From Syntrophaceae bacterium UBA2208 (GTDB lineage Bacteria; Desulfobacterota; BSN033; UBA1163), in contig DCUS01000173.1 in assembly GCA_002327885.1 (NCBI GenBank), positions 1 to 18,555 of the forward strand: a stretch of 18,555 nucleotides of DNA, read 5' to 3'. The translations under genes were made by a program, and so were the position numbers. Of this stretch, positions 1-6,906 are shown piece by piece. The stretch's first letter is position 1. Each line of letters starts with the position of its first letter. The notes beneath the pieces are model-generated. The model ran no database searches, was not told the DNA's origin, and saw only the letters and a program-made list of their open reading frames with translations.

Positions 1-1158
1 TGAATTCTTTCCCGTGATGATGGTCCCGTTGGCCAATTCGATCGCCGCACCGCAAAAAATACCTTCATTCCCCTTGCCATTCTTTTCAGCTTCCAGAGCA
101 GCTTCCCTTGCATATTTGACAACGATCCGATCTTCAGGTTTTGCGTCCAAGTCTTCAAGTAAGAGCGCAACCCTCTGAACCGTCTCTTTCTCCGCAAATC
201 CAATGGCATATTCACAGGCATACCGGAAATATCGACGGATAATTTCCTCGATGGCGGCTTCTCTGATCACATCATCGTTGACGATTCCAAAAAAAGCCCG
301 ATTGACACCCATATCCGTAGGTGATTTATAGAAGGAACGCTCCCCCGTTATCTTTTCAATAATCCGCCTGACGACCGGAAATGCTTCGACATCCCTGTTA
401 TAGTTCACGGTCTTTTCATTATAGGCCTCCAGATGGAATGCATCGATCATGTTGAAATCCCGAATATCGGCGGTGGCAGCCTCATAAGCCATATTGACCG
501 GATGCTTTAGAGGGAGGTTCCAAACGGGGAAAGTCTCGAATTTGGAATAACCGGCATGCACTCCGTGTCGATACTCGTGGTAAATCTGCGAAAGGCAGGT
601 GGCAAGTTTTCCACTACTCGGTCCTGGTCCTGTCACCACCACAATGGGCTTGGTGGTTTGAATATATTGGTTGGACCCATATCCCTCATCACTCACAATG
701 GTATCAATATCCGTTGGGTACCCTTTGGTAAATGGATGCGTATAGACGCGGATATTTCGACGCTCTAATTTGTTTTTAAAGATGGTTGCTGAGGGTTGAT
801 TCTCATATCGAGTGATGACCACCGCCACCACTTCGATTTTCCACTCTCTTAAATCATCAATTAATTTTAACGCATCCGAATCGTAAGTAATACCAAAATC
901 CGCTCTCACTTTTTTACGTTCGATGTCCCCGGCATAGATGCAGAGCACGATCTCTGATTTGTCTCGAATTTTCTGGAGCAACCGCATTTTTACATTGGGA
1001 TCGAAGCCCGGCAACACCCGGGCCGCATGGTAATCAAATAAGAGTTTTCCACCAAACTCCAAGTACAACTTATTATCAAAACGATTGACCCGATCCAGGA
1101 TCGCTGCGGTTTGTTCCGCAAGATACTTCTCATTATCAAATCCGATTTGTAGAGTCAT
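1..1158 (-). CDS. DUF1846 / UPF0371 family protein (3' end cut by window edge)
   Basis: The reverse strand is open from an ATG at 1158 to the window edge, giving 386 residues with no stop. I translated it by hand. It matches the DUF1846 (UPF0371) family as I know it: an N-terminal segment rich in NKLYLEFGGKLL (residues 29-40), a D-P-N-V-K block (54-57), KGYPTDIDTIVSDEGYGSN (145-163), a glycine-rich GPGPSSGK loop (177-184) and a HAGYSKFETFPVWNLPLKHP block (201-220). The loop resembles a phosphate-binding loop but is not a canonical Walker A. Family members are usually about 500 residues, so roughly the last quarter is missing here. The family's biochemical role is unknown to me. It starts 18 bases after the stop of the ChaN-like gene, with AAAGG upstream of the ATG, so the two are probably co-transcribed. 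Family call sure, function open. Confidence 0.85.
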   Translation of the reverse strand, partial: MTLQIGFDNEKYLAEQTAAILDRVNRFDNKLYLEFGGKLLFDYHAARVLPGFDPNVKMRLLQKIRDKSEIVLCIYAGDIERKKVRADFGITYDSDALKLIDDLREWKIEVVAVVITRYENQPSATIFKNKLERRNIRVYTHPFTKGYPTDIDTIVSDEGYGSNQYIQTTKPIVVVTGPGPSSGKLATCLSQIYHEYRHGVHAGYSKFETFPVWNLPLKHPVNMAYEAATADIRDFNMIDAFHLEAYNEKTVNYNRDVEAFPVVRRIIEKITGERSFYKSPTDMGVNRAFFGIVNDDVIREAAIEEIIRRYFRYACEYAIGFAEKETVQRVALLLEDLDAKPEDRIVVKYAREAALEAEKNGKGNEGIFCGAAIELANGTIITGKNS

Positions 1159-1176
1159 TGCCGCGACCTTTCTATA

Positions 1177-1950
1177 TTACTCTTCCACCCAAATAAAATC
1201 AGCCACCCTTGAGCGGTCTTCCATGCGAAGGGTTTCCACCGATGAAGCCATAGCGATGACTGTGACCTTGATCTCTGGATGGTTTTTCTGGAGTTGATAG
1301 GGAACGCCAAGGTGGTAATCGGAATGAAAATGTCCGCAGCAGAAGAGGATACGACGATCTAAGAAAGGCTCGACCGAAGCAGCCATCACAGCGTCCTTGA
1401 GGGCCTGGGCTTTGTAGAGTCCATCCACTTTCATGCCTTTCATGGGGGCAAAGTGGGGCATCCTTTCCATCGAGGAAGCGAAACGTTTGAAATATTCCTT
1501 TGATTTGAGGTGAACGGTTTTTGGAAGGTATACCCTGTCCTCACCCAATACACCGGAGGAGATTTCGTTCGCCATGGATACCGCTGCGGCTGCCCTTCGA
1601 GGGATATCGGCTGCAATCACTGGCATTCTGTTCTTCTTCGCAAACTCAATGAGCGGCCGGTAATCCTTCCGGTAGTTTGGCCAGGGGCGGGACAGCTTTA
1701 GAAATTTATTTTCTGATATTTTCCGTTTTAAATAAGCGTCAAGGAAGTCTTGAACATCTCGCTCGAACATCTCGAGGGCGAGAACAAGAGTGGAATCCCG
1801 TTCCGCCAGCCCTTTGAGAATGGTAAGTTCTGCATGATGAGAAACTCGGGATTCATGCTCTTCCCCAATAAAAATGACATGATAATCCATGAGGATGTCG
1901 AAAGCATCCTCCAAATCATAAAGGAGCCCTTTTTTCATCAAATAAGGCAT
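1177..1950 (-). CDS. ChaN-like (DUF399, Tiki superfamily) protein
   Basis: 257 residues. The sequence carries the ChaN/Tiki-fold hallmarks: GEEH (29-32) followed by HH at 38-39, LEMFERD (59-65), a PRR turn (117-119), LYKAQALKDAVMA (179-191) and GHFHSDYHLGVP (206-217). Known ChaN proteins are haem-binding lipoproteins, and Tiki relatives are metal-dependent proteases. Which activity applies here is not shown. The N-terminus (MPYLMKKGLLYDLEDA) has no lipobox and no hydrophobic signal, so this copy is probably cytoplasmic, unlike the classical lipoprotein. The ATG at 1950 has an excellent GGAGGAGG ribosome site five bases upstream. It leads a unit with the DUF1846 gene and has a sigma-70-like promoter about 70-95 bases upstream. 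Confidence 0.82.
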   Translation of the reverse strand: MPYLMKKGLLYDLEDAFDILMDYHVIFIGEEHESRVSHHAELTILKGLAERDSTLVLALEMFERDVQDFLDAYLKRKISENKFLKLSRPWPNYRKDYRPLIEFAKKNRMPVIAADIPRRAAAAVSMANEISSGVLGEDRVYLPKTVHLKSKEYFKRFASSMERMPHFAPMKGMKVDGLYKAQALKDAVMAASVEPFLDRRILFCCGHFHSDYHLGVPYQLQKNHPEIKVTVIAMASSVETLRMEDRSRVADFIWVEE

Positions 1951-2016
1951 GTGAACCTCCTCCTCGAAAGAATAATAGGAACAGATTAAACGGCCTCACC
2001 GCTCATCCACCCGTTC

Positions 2017-2046
2017 ATATTAGCCCCTTATCGAATCCCTTGTCAA
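2017..2046 (-). promoter_or_regulatory. Sigma-70-like promoter for the ChaN-like/DUF1846 unit
   Basis: Read on the minus strand: a perfect -35 TTGACA (2046-2041), an 18-base spacer and a -10 TAATAT (2022-2017, 4 of 6 to consensus). The predicted start near 2010 gives a leader of about 60 bases before the ATG at 1950. It faces away from the AsmA promoter in the same intergenic space. Seen by eye only. Confidence 0.55.
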
Positions 2047-2076
2047 AATAAATTCAAATCTTCTGAAAGGGGTAGC

Positions 2077-2105
2077 TTGCAAATGCCTAAGCGACTTGAT
2101 AAAAT
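2077..2105 (+). promoter_or_regulatory. Sigma-70-like promoter for the AsmA-family gene
   Basis: TTGCAA (2077-2082), a 17-base spacer and TAAAAT (2100-2105, 5 of 6 to TATAAT). The start would fall near 2112, about 33 bases before the ATG at 2145. An AGGAGG ribosome site (2134-2139) lies five bases before that ATG. Confidence 0.5.
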
Positions 2106-2144
2106 TTTTTGTATGGGTGAATGTCTTCAGGAAAGGAGGCATGA

Positions 2145-3782
2145 ATGATGAAAAAGCTTTTTAAAATAGCCATTGTTCTGGTGGGGATACTGGTTCTTTT
2201 ATTGGTTGGTCTCACCCTATTTGTTAAGAGTTATTTATCCAGTGACCGGCTCAAGCCCATGATTCTTCCCAAGGCTGAAGCGGCGACAGGGAGAAAGGTC
2301 CTTTTAGATGAGATCAATGTTTCTCTGTTTAAAGGAATTGTCGCAAAGGGATTGAGCATCAAGGAAAAGGATGGGGAGAGAGATTTCATGAAGATTGAGA
2401 GATTTGTGTTTTCCTATCGTCTTGCCCCCCTTCTAAAAAAACAACTCGTGATCAACAAAATTGAGATTGTCTCTCCATCGTTTTTTGTCAAGAAGGAAAG
2501 AGATGGGAGATATAACTTCAGCGACATCATGGAACAGGGCTTCCAGGAACCTAAGAAGCCCGCCGGACCTGAACCACAGGCGATTCCCGTTTCCATTGTT
2601 GCAAACCGGTTATTTATCCGAGATGCTCGTGTGACATTTGTTGATGAAGGAAAAGAATTGCCAGATGTCTCCATTGCTTTAAGTGCTGAGTTTAAGGGGT
2701 CGGTAGAAAAGGATGGCGCCCCTCGCATGGAATTTGGGCTTATCTCCCTGAAAGAGATCAAAGCGAACCTGAAGGGTAAAGAAATTAAGGTTTCGGGCAA
2801 GATTGACATGGATGCGAAGACTGTGCGGGCCAATCTTCAAACCGTCATCGGAAAGGATAACATTGAGCTCTCTGCAACGGTCAATAATTATCGTTCGGCG
2901 CCCGATATCGTCGCAAATCTCCATGCCAAATCACTTGATCTTGAACAACTAATGGGATTAAGCGGTGAGGAGAAGGCCGAAGAAGGGAAGCCTCGAAAGA
3001 AGGAGAAAAAAAAGGAACCTGCCGAAGGGGATATGATGAAAAAGCTCAAAGCTTCGGGACAGATCACAGCCGATAAGGGAATCTATCAGGATTATATCAT
3101 TAAAGACCTCCGTCTCCAATACCAGATAGCCAAGGGTGTGTTGAAGGTCGAACCTCTTGGGCTGCAGTTCTCCGGAGAGGGAAACTTCACGACGGATGGG
3201 TCTTTGAACGGGAATCTTCAGTGTGTCATGGATGAATCATCTACCATTCAAAAGACTTTAAAAGGAATGGCCGTCGCAAAGATTGGAAAGGGTGCCATCA
3301 AACAATCTCAGATTTTTGACGCCATTGCGCTCCTCACGGGCATCCCTTCCTTAAAAAATCCAAGTTTTGACGAAGGCTTATTCAATTTTGATGTAAAGAA
3401 TGAAAAGGTATTCCTAGATGGTTGGATTCAATCTCCTCTTTATAAGATCAGTCCGAAGGGCACGGTTGACTTTGAGAAGAGGCTGGAAATACCTACAGAG
3501 TTAAAACTTTCCCCGAACCTTTCAGGAAACCTGAAGGGAAGTACGGGTGGAATAAAATTCATCGAGGATGAGCAGGGCTGGAAAATCATTCCTCTCAGGA
3601 TCAAAGGCACAACCGATAAGCCCAGTGTTAATTTTGATGCGGAAGCCCTAAGTAAACAATTCGGCCATGGCTTACAGAAAGAGATTGAGAAGCGTCTCTT
3701 TGAAAGAACAGATAAAGACCCAGGGAAACCCTCCGGGAAGACGAAGTCAAAGGATATTCTTCAAGAATTCTTTGGAAAATAA
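2145..3782 (+). CDS. AsmA family protein
   Basis: 545 residues. A short basic N-terminus and one strong hydrophobic segment (about residues 8-27) would anchor it in the inner membrane with the rest in the periplasm. The region after the anchor is AsmA-like: K-P-M-I-L-P-K-A near 37-44, then a TGRKV-LLDEINVSLFKGIVAKGLSIKEKD pattern, and F-x-Y-R-L-x-P-L-L-K-K (about 88-99). Long runs of alternating beta-type sequence follow, as expected for the beta-groove of AsmA/TamB-type proteins that serve outer-membrane lipid homeostasis. The C-terminal half (from about 300) resembles the AsmA C-terminal region. A highly charged Glu/Lys insert at about 271-297 splits the two halves and looks like a linker. 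It stands alone between a divergent promoter and a convergent palindrome. Start chosen for the AGGAGG spacing; the ATG three bases on is also possible. Confidence 0.82.
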   Translation: MMKKLFKIAIVLVGILVLLLVGLTLFVKSYLSSDRLKPMILPKAEAATGRKVLLDEINVSLFKGIVAKGLSIKEKDGERDFMKIERFVFSYRLAPLLKKQLVINKIEIVSPSFFVKKERDGRYNFSDIMEQGFQEPKKPAGPEPQAIPVSIVANRLFIRDARVTFVDEGKELPDVSIALSAEFKGSVEKDGAPRMEFGLISLKEIKANLKGKEIKVSGKIDMDAKTVRANLQTVIGKDNIELSATVNNYRSAPDIVANLHAKSLDLEQLMGLSGEEKAEEGKPRKKEKKKEPAEGDMMKKLKASGQITADKGIYQDYIIKDLRLQYQIAKGVLKVEPLGLQFSGEGNFTTDGSLNGNLQCVMDESSTIQKTLKGMAVAKIGKGAIKQSQIFDAIALLTGIPSLKNPSFDEGLFNFDVKNEKVFLDGWIQSPLYKISPKGTVDFEKRLEIPTELKLSPNLSGNLKGSTGGIKFIEDEQGWKIIPLRIKGTTDKPSVNFDAEALSKQFGHGLQKEIEKRLFERTDKDPGKPSGKTKSKDILQEFFGK

Positions 3783-3839
3783 CATTTGTTGTTTGCTCAG
3801 AAAATGGAGGCCGCCTAAGGGTGAGGGTAAGCCTGCCTG

Positions 3840-3863
3840 CCCCTGCCTACCGGCAGGCAGGGG
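3840..3863. repeat. GC-rich palindrome between convergent genes
   Basis: CCCCTGCCT (3840-3848), loop ACCGGC, AGGCAGGGG (3855-3863): a perfect 9-base-pair stem. A second pairing is possible between GCCTGCC (3831-3837) and GGCAGGC (3852-3858). There is no T-run on either side, so it is not a canonical intrinsic terminator. Its place between the 3' ends of two convergent genes and its likeness to the palindrome at 7848-7900 suggest a REP-like dispersed element that may protect or end both transcripts. Confidence 0.6.
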
Positions 3864-3885
3864 TGACGAATCCGTCAGGTAAAAT

Positions 3886-4662
3886 TTATTTCGTTTCCTC
3901 AATAAATTGTTGAAGGGAGTTGAAGTACTCCTTGAATCCAACGAGCATGATATCATTGTGGGTGGCTGTAGGGACAACAAGAAGTTTTTTTTCCTTTGTC
4001 CCAAGATGCCGGTAGATATCTTTTGCATTTTGAAGAGGGACGAGCCAATCCTGCTCACCGTGGAGGATAAGGGTGGGGACAAATATCTTTTGGATCCTTT
4101 CCAGGCATTCTTGATCTATCCTTTCCAAGCCCATCTCAGAAGCCGGGATTCCGAGGTGTGTCATGATTCTCACGATGCTGGGGAACCCACTTTCAACGAC
4201 CAGTCCCTTCATCTCCTCTTGATAATTGTAGGCCAGTTCGAAAGCAGAGATGCTTCCTAAAGACCTTCCCATGACCCAAAGATCTTTTTGAAGATATTTT
4301 ATAGAAAGTTCTTTCCGGATCTTTTTAAAAATGATATGAGCATCCCGGGCGAGACCGGTGAGGGTGGGGACCCCGCTGCTCATCCCATATCCCCTGTAAT
4401 CGGCAACAACTAAATTAAGTTCTTTTTGATGATAAAAAAGGGAGATTTCATCATAATCGCTCACCACTTCCCCATTGCCGTGAAAAAACAAGATCCATGG
4501 CCAATCGTGATGGCCCGTGTAAAAACGACAAAAAATGAAAGCTCCTTCCCCGACCTCCACGGAGAGGTCAAAACCATTTGCAGGGCAAGAGGTAAAATCC
4601 TTCCTGGGATAAAAAATGAATCTCAGCAAGGAGGGGTGGTCGATCAAAGAATAATCAATCAT
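3886..4662 (-). CDS. Alpha/beta hydrolase
   Basis: 258 residues with a complete alpha/beta-hydrolase layout: the oxyanion motif HGNGE (61-65), DYRGYGMSSG (88-97), the nucleophile elbow GRSLGS (132-137, Ser134), an acid at Asp205 in HGEQDWLVP, and the base at His235 in PTATHND. The form is that of the BEM46/YqjL-like cytosolic group (COG1073 type). There is no signal peptide. Substrate unknown. The ATG at 4662 has no clear Shine-Dalgarno sequence, so the start is less certain than the family call. It is convergent to the AsmA gene and divergent from the HD gene, so probably transcribed alone. Confidence 0.85.
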   Translation of the reverse strand: MIDYSLIDHPSLLRFIFYPRKDFTSCPANGFDLSVEVGEGAFIFCRFYTGHHDWPWILFFHGNGEVVSDYDEISLFYHQKELNLVVADYRGYGMSSGVPTLTGLARDAHIIFKKIRKELSIKYLQKDLWVMGRSLGSISAFELAYNYQEEMKGLVVESGFPSIVRIMTHLGIPASEMGLERIDQECLERIQKIFVPTLILHGEQDWLVPLQNAKDIYRHLGTKEKKLLVVPTATHNDIMLVGFKEYFNSLQQFIEETK

Positions 4663-4717
4663 TGGTTTAAATTTAGCATTAAATGAGAGAATAGGGAAGG
4701 GGGAGTACGGGGTTTAC

Positions 4718-4746
4718 TTGACCTGCATCCGAAAGGCATGGTAAAT
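4718..4746 (+). promoter_or_regulatory. Possible promoter for the HD-domain gene
   Basis: TTGACC (4718-4723, 5 of 6), a 17-base spacer and GTAAAT (4741-4746, only 3 of 6). A start near 4753 would leave a leader of about 22 bases, which still includes the GGAGG at 4764-4768. The weak -10 makes this tentative. Confidence 0.3.
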
Positions 4747-4774
4747 GATATAGGGTTAAGAAAGGAGGATGAGC

Positions 4775-5356
4775 ATGGGAGAAAAAACACCGACTCGTCA
4801 GGAGGCCCTGGAACTTTTGCATCAATATAACGACAGCGATAGTTTGCGCAAGCACGCCTATGCGGTCGAAGGGGTGATGCGTTACATCGCAAGAAAACGT
4901 GGCGAGGACGAAGAGAAGTGGGGAATTGTCGGCCTGATCCATGACCTCGATTATGAAAGGTTTCCCGATCAACATTGCTCCAAAACCGGCGAGATCCTCC
5001 GTGAGCAGGAATGGCCGGAGGAATATATCCGGGGAGCCGTCTCTCATGGATGGGGGATATGTTCCGATATCATGCCACAGACCGCTCTCGAAAAGGCTCT
5101 GTACGCCATCGATGAGCTGACCGGACTCGTGGTGACCACTGCTTTAATTCGCCCCTCCAAAAGCGTCTTGGATGTTCATGTGAAGTCGGTGAAGAACAAA
5201 TGGAAGGACAAAAGGTTTGCAGCCGGGGTGGATCGGTCGATCATCGAAAGGGGGGCGGAGATGCTCGGGGTTGGTCTGGAGGAACTGATTGATGATACGA
5301 TCAAGGGAATGCAGGAGGTTGCCGGGGACATAGGACTGAAGGGCTTTTTAGGTTGA
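4775..5356 (+). CDS. HD-domain phosphohydrolase (COG2316-like)
   Basis: 193 residues from the ATG at 4775. An in-frame ATG at 4769 directly abuts GGAGG (4764-4768), while the one at 4775 lies six bases from it, so the latter is preferred. The protein carries the HD metal-binding set: His27 (KHAYAVE), His56-Asp57 in LIHDLDYERFPDQH, His91 in AVSHGWG and Asp113 in AIDELTGLV. This arrangement, including the HDLDYE...DQH stretch, is typical of small predicted HD-superfamily hydrolases acting on phosphomonoesters or nucleotides. The specific substrate is not evident. No partner gene is attached; the next gene begins 166 bases later behind its own control region. Confidence 0.85.
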   Translation: MGEKTPTRQEALELLHQYNDSDSLRKHAYAVEGVMRYIARKRGEDEEKWGIVGLIHDLDYERFPDQHCSKTGEILREQEWPEEYIRGAVSHGWGICSDIMPQTALEKALYAIDELTGLVVTTALIRPSKSVLDVHVKSVKNKWKDKRFAAGVDRSIIERGAEMLGVGLEELIDDTIKGMQEVAGDIGLKGFLG

Positions 5357-5403
5357 TGCCCCAGGTCTAAAGAGCGGAAACGCCGGAAATTTTAATCCCT
5401 TAT

Positions 5404-5416
5404 GACAAAATTTGTC
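5404..5416. promoter_or_regulatory. Palindrome upstream of the sigma-54-like promoter
   Basis: GACAAAATTTGTC: six-base arms around a single central base. It sits about 100-115 bases upstream of the predicted start at about 5518, a usual distance for an activator (enhancer-binding protein) site. It is followed by a T-rich stretch (5417-5429), so it could instead be a weak terminator for the HD gene. The role is inferred from position only. Confidence 0.3.
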
Positions 5417-5490
5417 GTTTTGGTTTTTTAGAAGAATATTTAATTGTAAGAAAGTCTTGAATAATAGCGAGTTACAATAGTTTCCAAAAC

Positions 5491-5507
5491 TTGGCATCAA
5501 ATATGCA
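5491..5507 (+). promoter_or_regulatory. Sigma-54 (-24/-12) type promoter
   Basis: TTGGCATCAAATATGCA matches the YTGGCAC-R-N3-TTGCW pattern. The GG (5493-5494) and GC (5505-5506) are exactly 12 bases apart, CA follows the GG, and T-G-C-W is at the -12 element. Departures are T and C at the first two positions after GGCA and A for T before TGC. The predicted start, near 5518, would leave only about five bases before the ATG at 5523, which also lacks a ribosome site. Confidence 0.5.
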
Positions 5508-5522
5508 TGATTTTACATCTAT

Positions 5523-6413
5523 ATGGAAACTAAGTTTTCTTCGACAGAGAATGGCAAGGATTTTTTGTTCTCATTTCTAAACAAAGGGGAAAGACAGGAT
5601 TCCAAATCCAATGAGACAATTACTTTCAATGGACAGAATGAACTTCCAACCTCGCTTTATTACCTTGAATTGCTCAATCAAATTAAAGCCAGTCTTGCCG
5701 CCATGAAAGCCTTTGCGTTTCTTTCACGTGATCATTTTAAGGATCAGGAATTGGGAGAACATTTTTATAAAATTATTAATCAAGATATCGAAAAAACGAT
5801 TTCAATGCTGGACTGTTTTAATGATTACCTCAATTTTAGCACCCCCCTCGTAAAAAAGGATACGGTGACCATCCTTATTGAAGAAATGATGAAAAAACAT
5901 AAGAACCAATTTGAAGAGAAAAAGATTAAAATCATAAAGAAACAGTTTGAGAAAGACTTGCCGGAAACCTCAGTTCCGGATGAACAGTTAAGATATATTT
6001 TAGACTCAGTCATTCAATATACCCTCCTTTCCATGCCTGCCAATGGAAGCATCGGATTTTTGACAAGGTTATTCGATATCGGGGTGTTAAAAGAGAGAGA
6101 AAGGGGGCATCTCCCAAAGGATGGAAAATATATTGAGATTCTGGTCGTTTCTACAGGTTATGAAAAGGGAGATGAAGAAGGAAGGGTGGTTCCGGGAATT
6201 TCAAATTATTATCAGGAAGAAGAGGCGATTGAGTTAATCTTAAAGTTGGCCAAAGAAATAATCAAAAAGAATAGAGGGATGATGAGATATAAAGTCTATG
6301 AAGATAAGCCGATGACCTTTATTTCTCTGGTCTTGCCTATTGAGAGAAGAAATATCATTCATTATCCCTCGCCGGAAGATCGTCTTAAAAAAACGATCGG
6401 GATTGAGAAATAG
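5523..6413 (+). CDS. Degenerate histidine-kinase-like protein (pseudokinase)
   Basis: 296 residues. From about residue 48 to 272 it follows the order of a HisKA-HATPase_c kinase, but the catalytic residues are gone. The segment LNQIKASLAAMK (51-62) aligns with the usual H-E-I-K-N-P-L-A-A-I-K box, with Asn52 in the phospho-accepting His position. The N-box area (161-172, ending in MP and NGSI) has Ser and Tyr where Asn is expected. The D-x-G-x-G loop is replaced by VVSTGYEKGDEEG (208-220), and no G-T-G-L-G-L box precedes EIIKKNRGMMRY (245-256). The terminal MTFISLVLP (264-272) is still kinase-like. No transmembrane segment or PAS domain is seen. It probably acts as a scaffold or binding module rather than an enzyme. 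The start has no Shine-Dalgarno, an in-frame stop lies just upstream (5508), and no better downstream start was found. Confidence 0.65.
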   Translation: METKFSSTENGKDFLFSFLNKGERQDSKSNETITFNGQNELPTSLYYLELLNQIKASLAAMKAFAFLSRDHFKDQELGEHFYKIINQDIEKTISMLDCFNDYLNFSTPLVKKDTVTILIEEMMKKHKNQFEEKKIKIIKKQFEKDLPETSVPDEQLRYILDSVIQYTLLSMPANGSIGFLTRLFDIGVLKERERGHLPKDGKYIEILVVSTGYEKGDEEGRVVPGISNYYQEEEAIELILKLAKEIIKKNRGMMRYKVYEDKPMTFISLVLPIERRNIIHYPSPEDRLKKTIGIEK

Positions 6414-6467
6414 GCGGCTGCAAGAATTCATCTTGATTTTAAATCATCAGGGGGTGTAAAGGATTCC

Positions 6468-6854
6468 ATGGAAAGTCCAATCTATTCTAGAGAGAGAAGA
6501 AAATATCCTCGATCCATGATGGACCTGCCTTTTGAATATCGGATGAAGGATCTTCCCCAGGCCCATGGAGGGTTGGTGGTCAATGCAAGCGAGGAGGGTC
6601 TTCTCATTCATTCCATCAAAGACATGCCTGTCGGCCTAAAATTAAATATCATCGTCCTGTTTCCCAAAGGTTTCGAATTAACCAACTTCGAAGTGTCCGC
6701 CGAGATCATCTGGAAAGACCTTCATGTTTATGGCAATAGCGAAGGATTTCAATATGGTTTAAAAATCATTCAGATTGTCGATGAAGAACATTTGAAACTG
6801 AAGCAGCTTCTTAATGAACTTTTTCAAATAAGCGAAATCTCTTATAACGATTAA
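6468..6854 (+). CDS. PilZ domain protein (c-di-GMP receptor)
   Basis: 128 residues, essentially one PilZ domain. The two ligand-binding motifs are intact: RxxxR at Arg11-Arg15 (RKYPR) and N-x-S-x-x-G at 39-44 (NASEEG). Later beta-strand signatures follow, including AEIIWKD and the F-Q-Y-G-L-K-I stretch. PilZ proteins of this size bind cyclic di-GMP and act on a partner protein. It lies 54 bases after the pseudo-histidine kinase on the same strand, with AAAGG before the ATG, so co-transcription is likely and the neighbour is a candidate partner. Confidence 0.85.
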   Translation: MESPIYSRERRKYPRSMMDLPFEYRMKDLPQAHGGLVVNASEEGLLIHSIKDMPVGLKLNIIVLFPKGFELTNFEVSAEIIWKDLHVYGNSEGFQYGLKIIQIVDEEHLKLKQLLNELFQISEISYND

Positions 6855-6886
6855 AAGGTGTTTTCCTCCCGGTCCGTTCCTTTTAA
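6851..6886. terminator. Weak inverted repeat at a convergent gene junction
   Basis: TTAAAAGG (6851-6858) and CCTTTTAA (6879-6886) form an 8-base-pair, A/T-rich stem with a 20-base loop, spanning the 52 bases between the PilZ gene and the convergent hydrolase. A competing pairing is GGTCC (6871-6875) with GGACC (6894-6898). No clean U-tract follows on either strand. It may end transcription from both sides, but the evidence is thin. Confidence 0.25.
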
Positions 6887-6906
6887 AAAACAGGGACCCA
6901 GGTGCT

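Noticed and set aside
3667..4082. Small frames on both strands spanning the palindrome, containing an L-P-A-G-R-type peptide
   Set aside because: This peptide is what the GC-rich palindrome reads as when translated. It is a repeat artefact, not a gene.
5404..5429. Intrinsic terminator for the HD gene
   Set aside because: The stem is only six base pairs and A/T-rich with a one-base loop, and the T stretch is interrupted by GG. It was kept only as a palindrome with a possible regulatory role.
5444..5478. Sigma-70 promoter using TACAAT at 5473-5478
   Set aside because: No acceptable -35 lies at 16-18 bases; the nearest TTGTAA is 23 bases away and TTGAAT only about 10-12.
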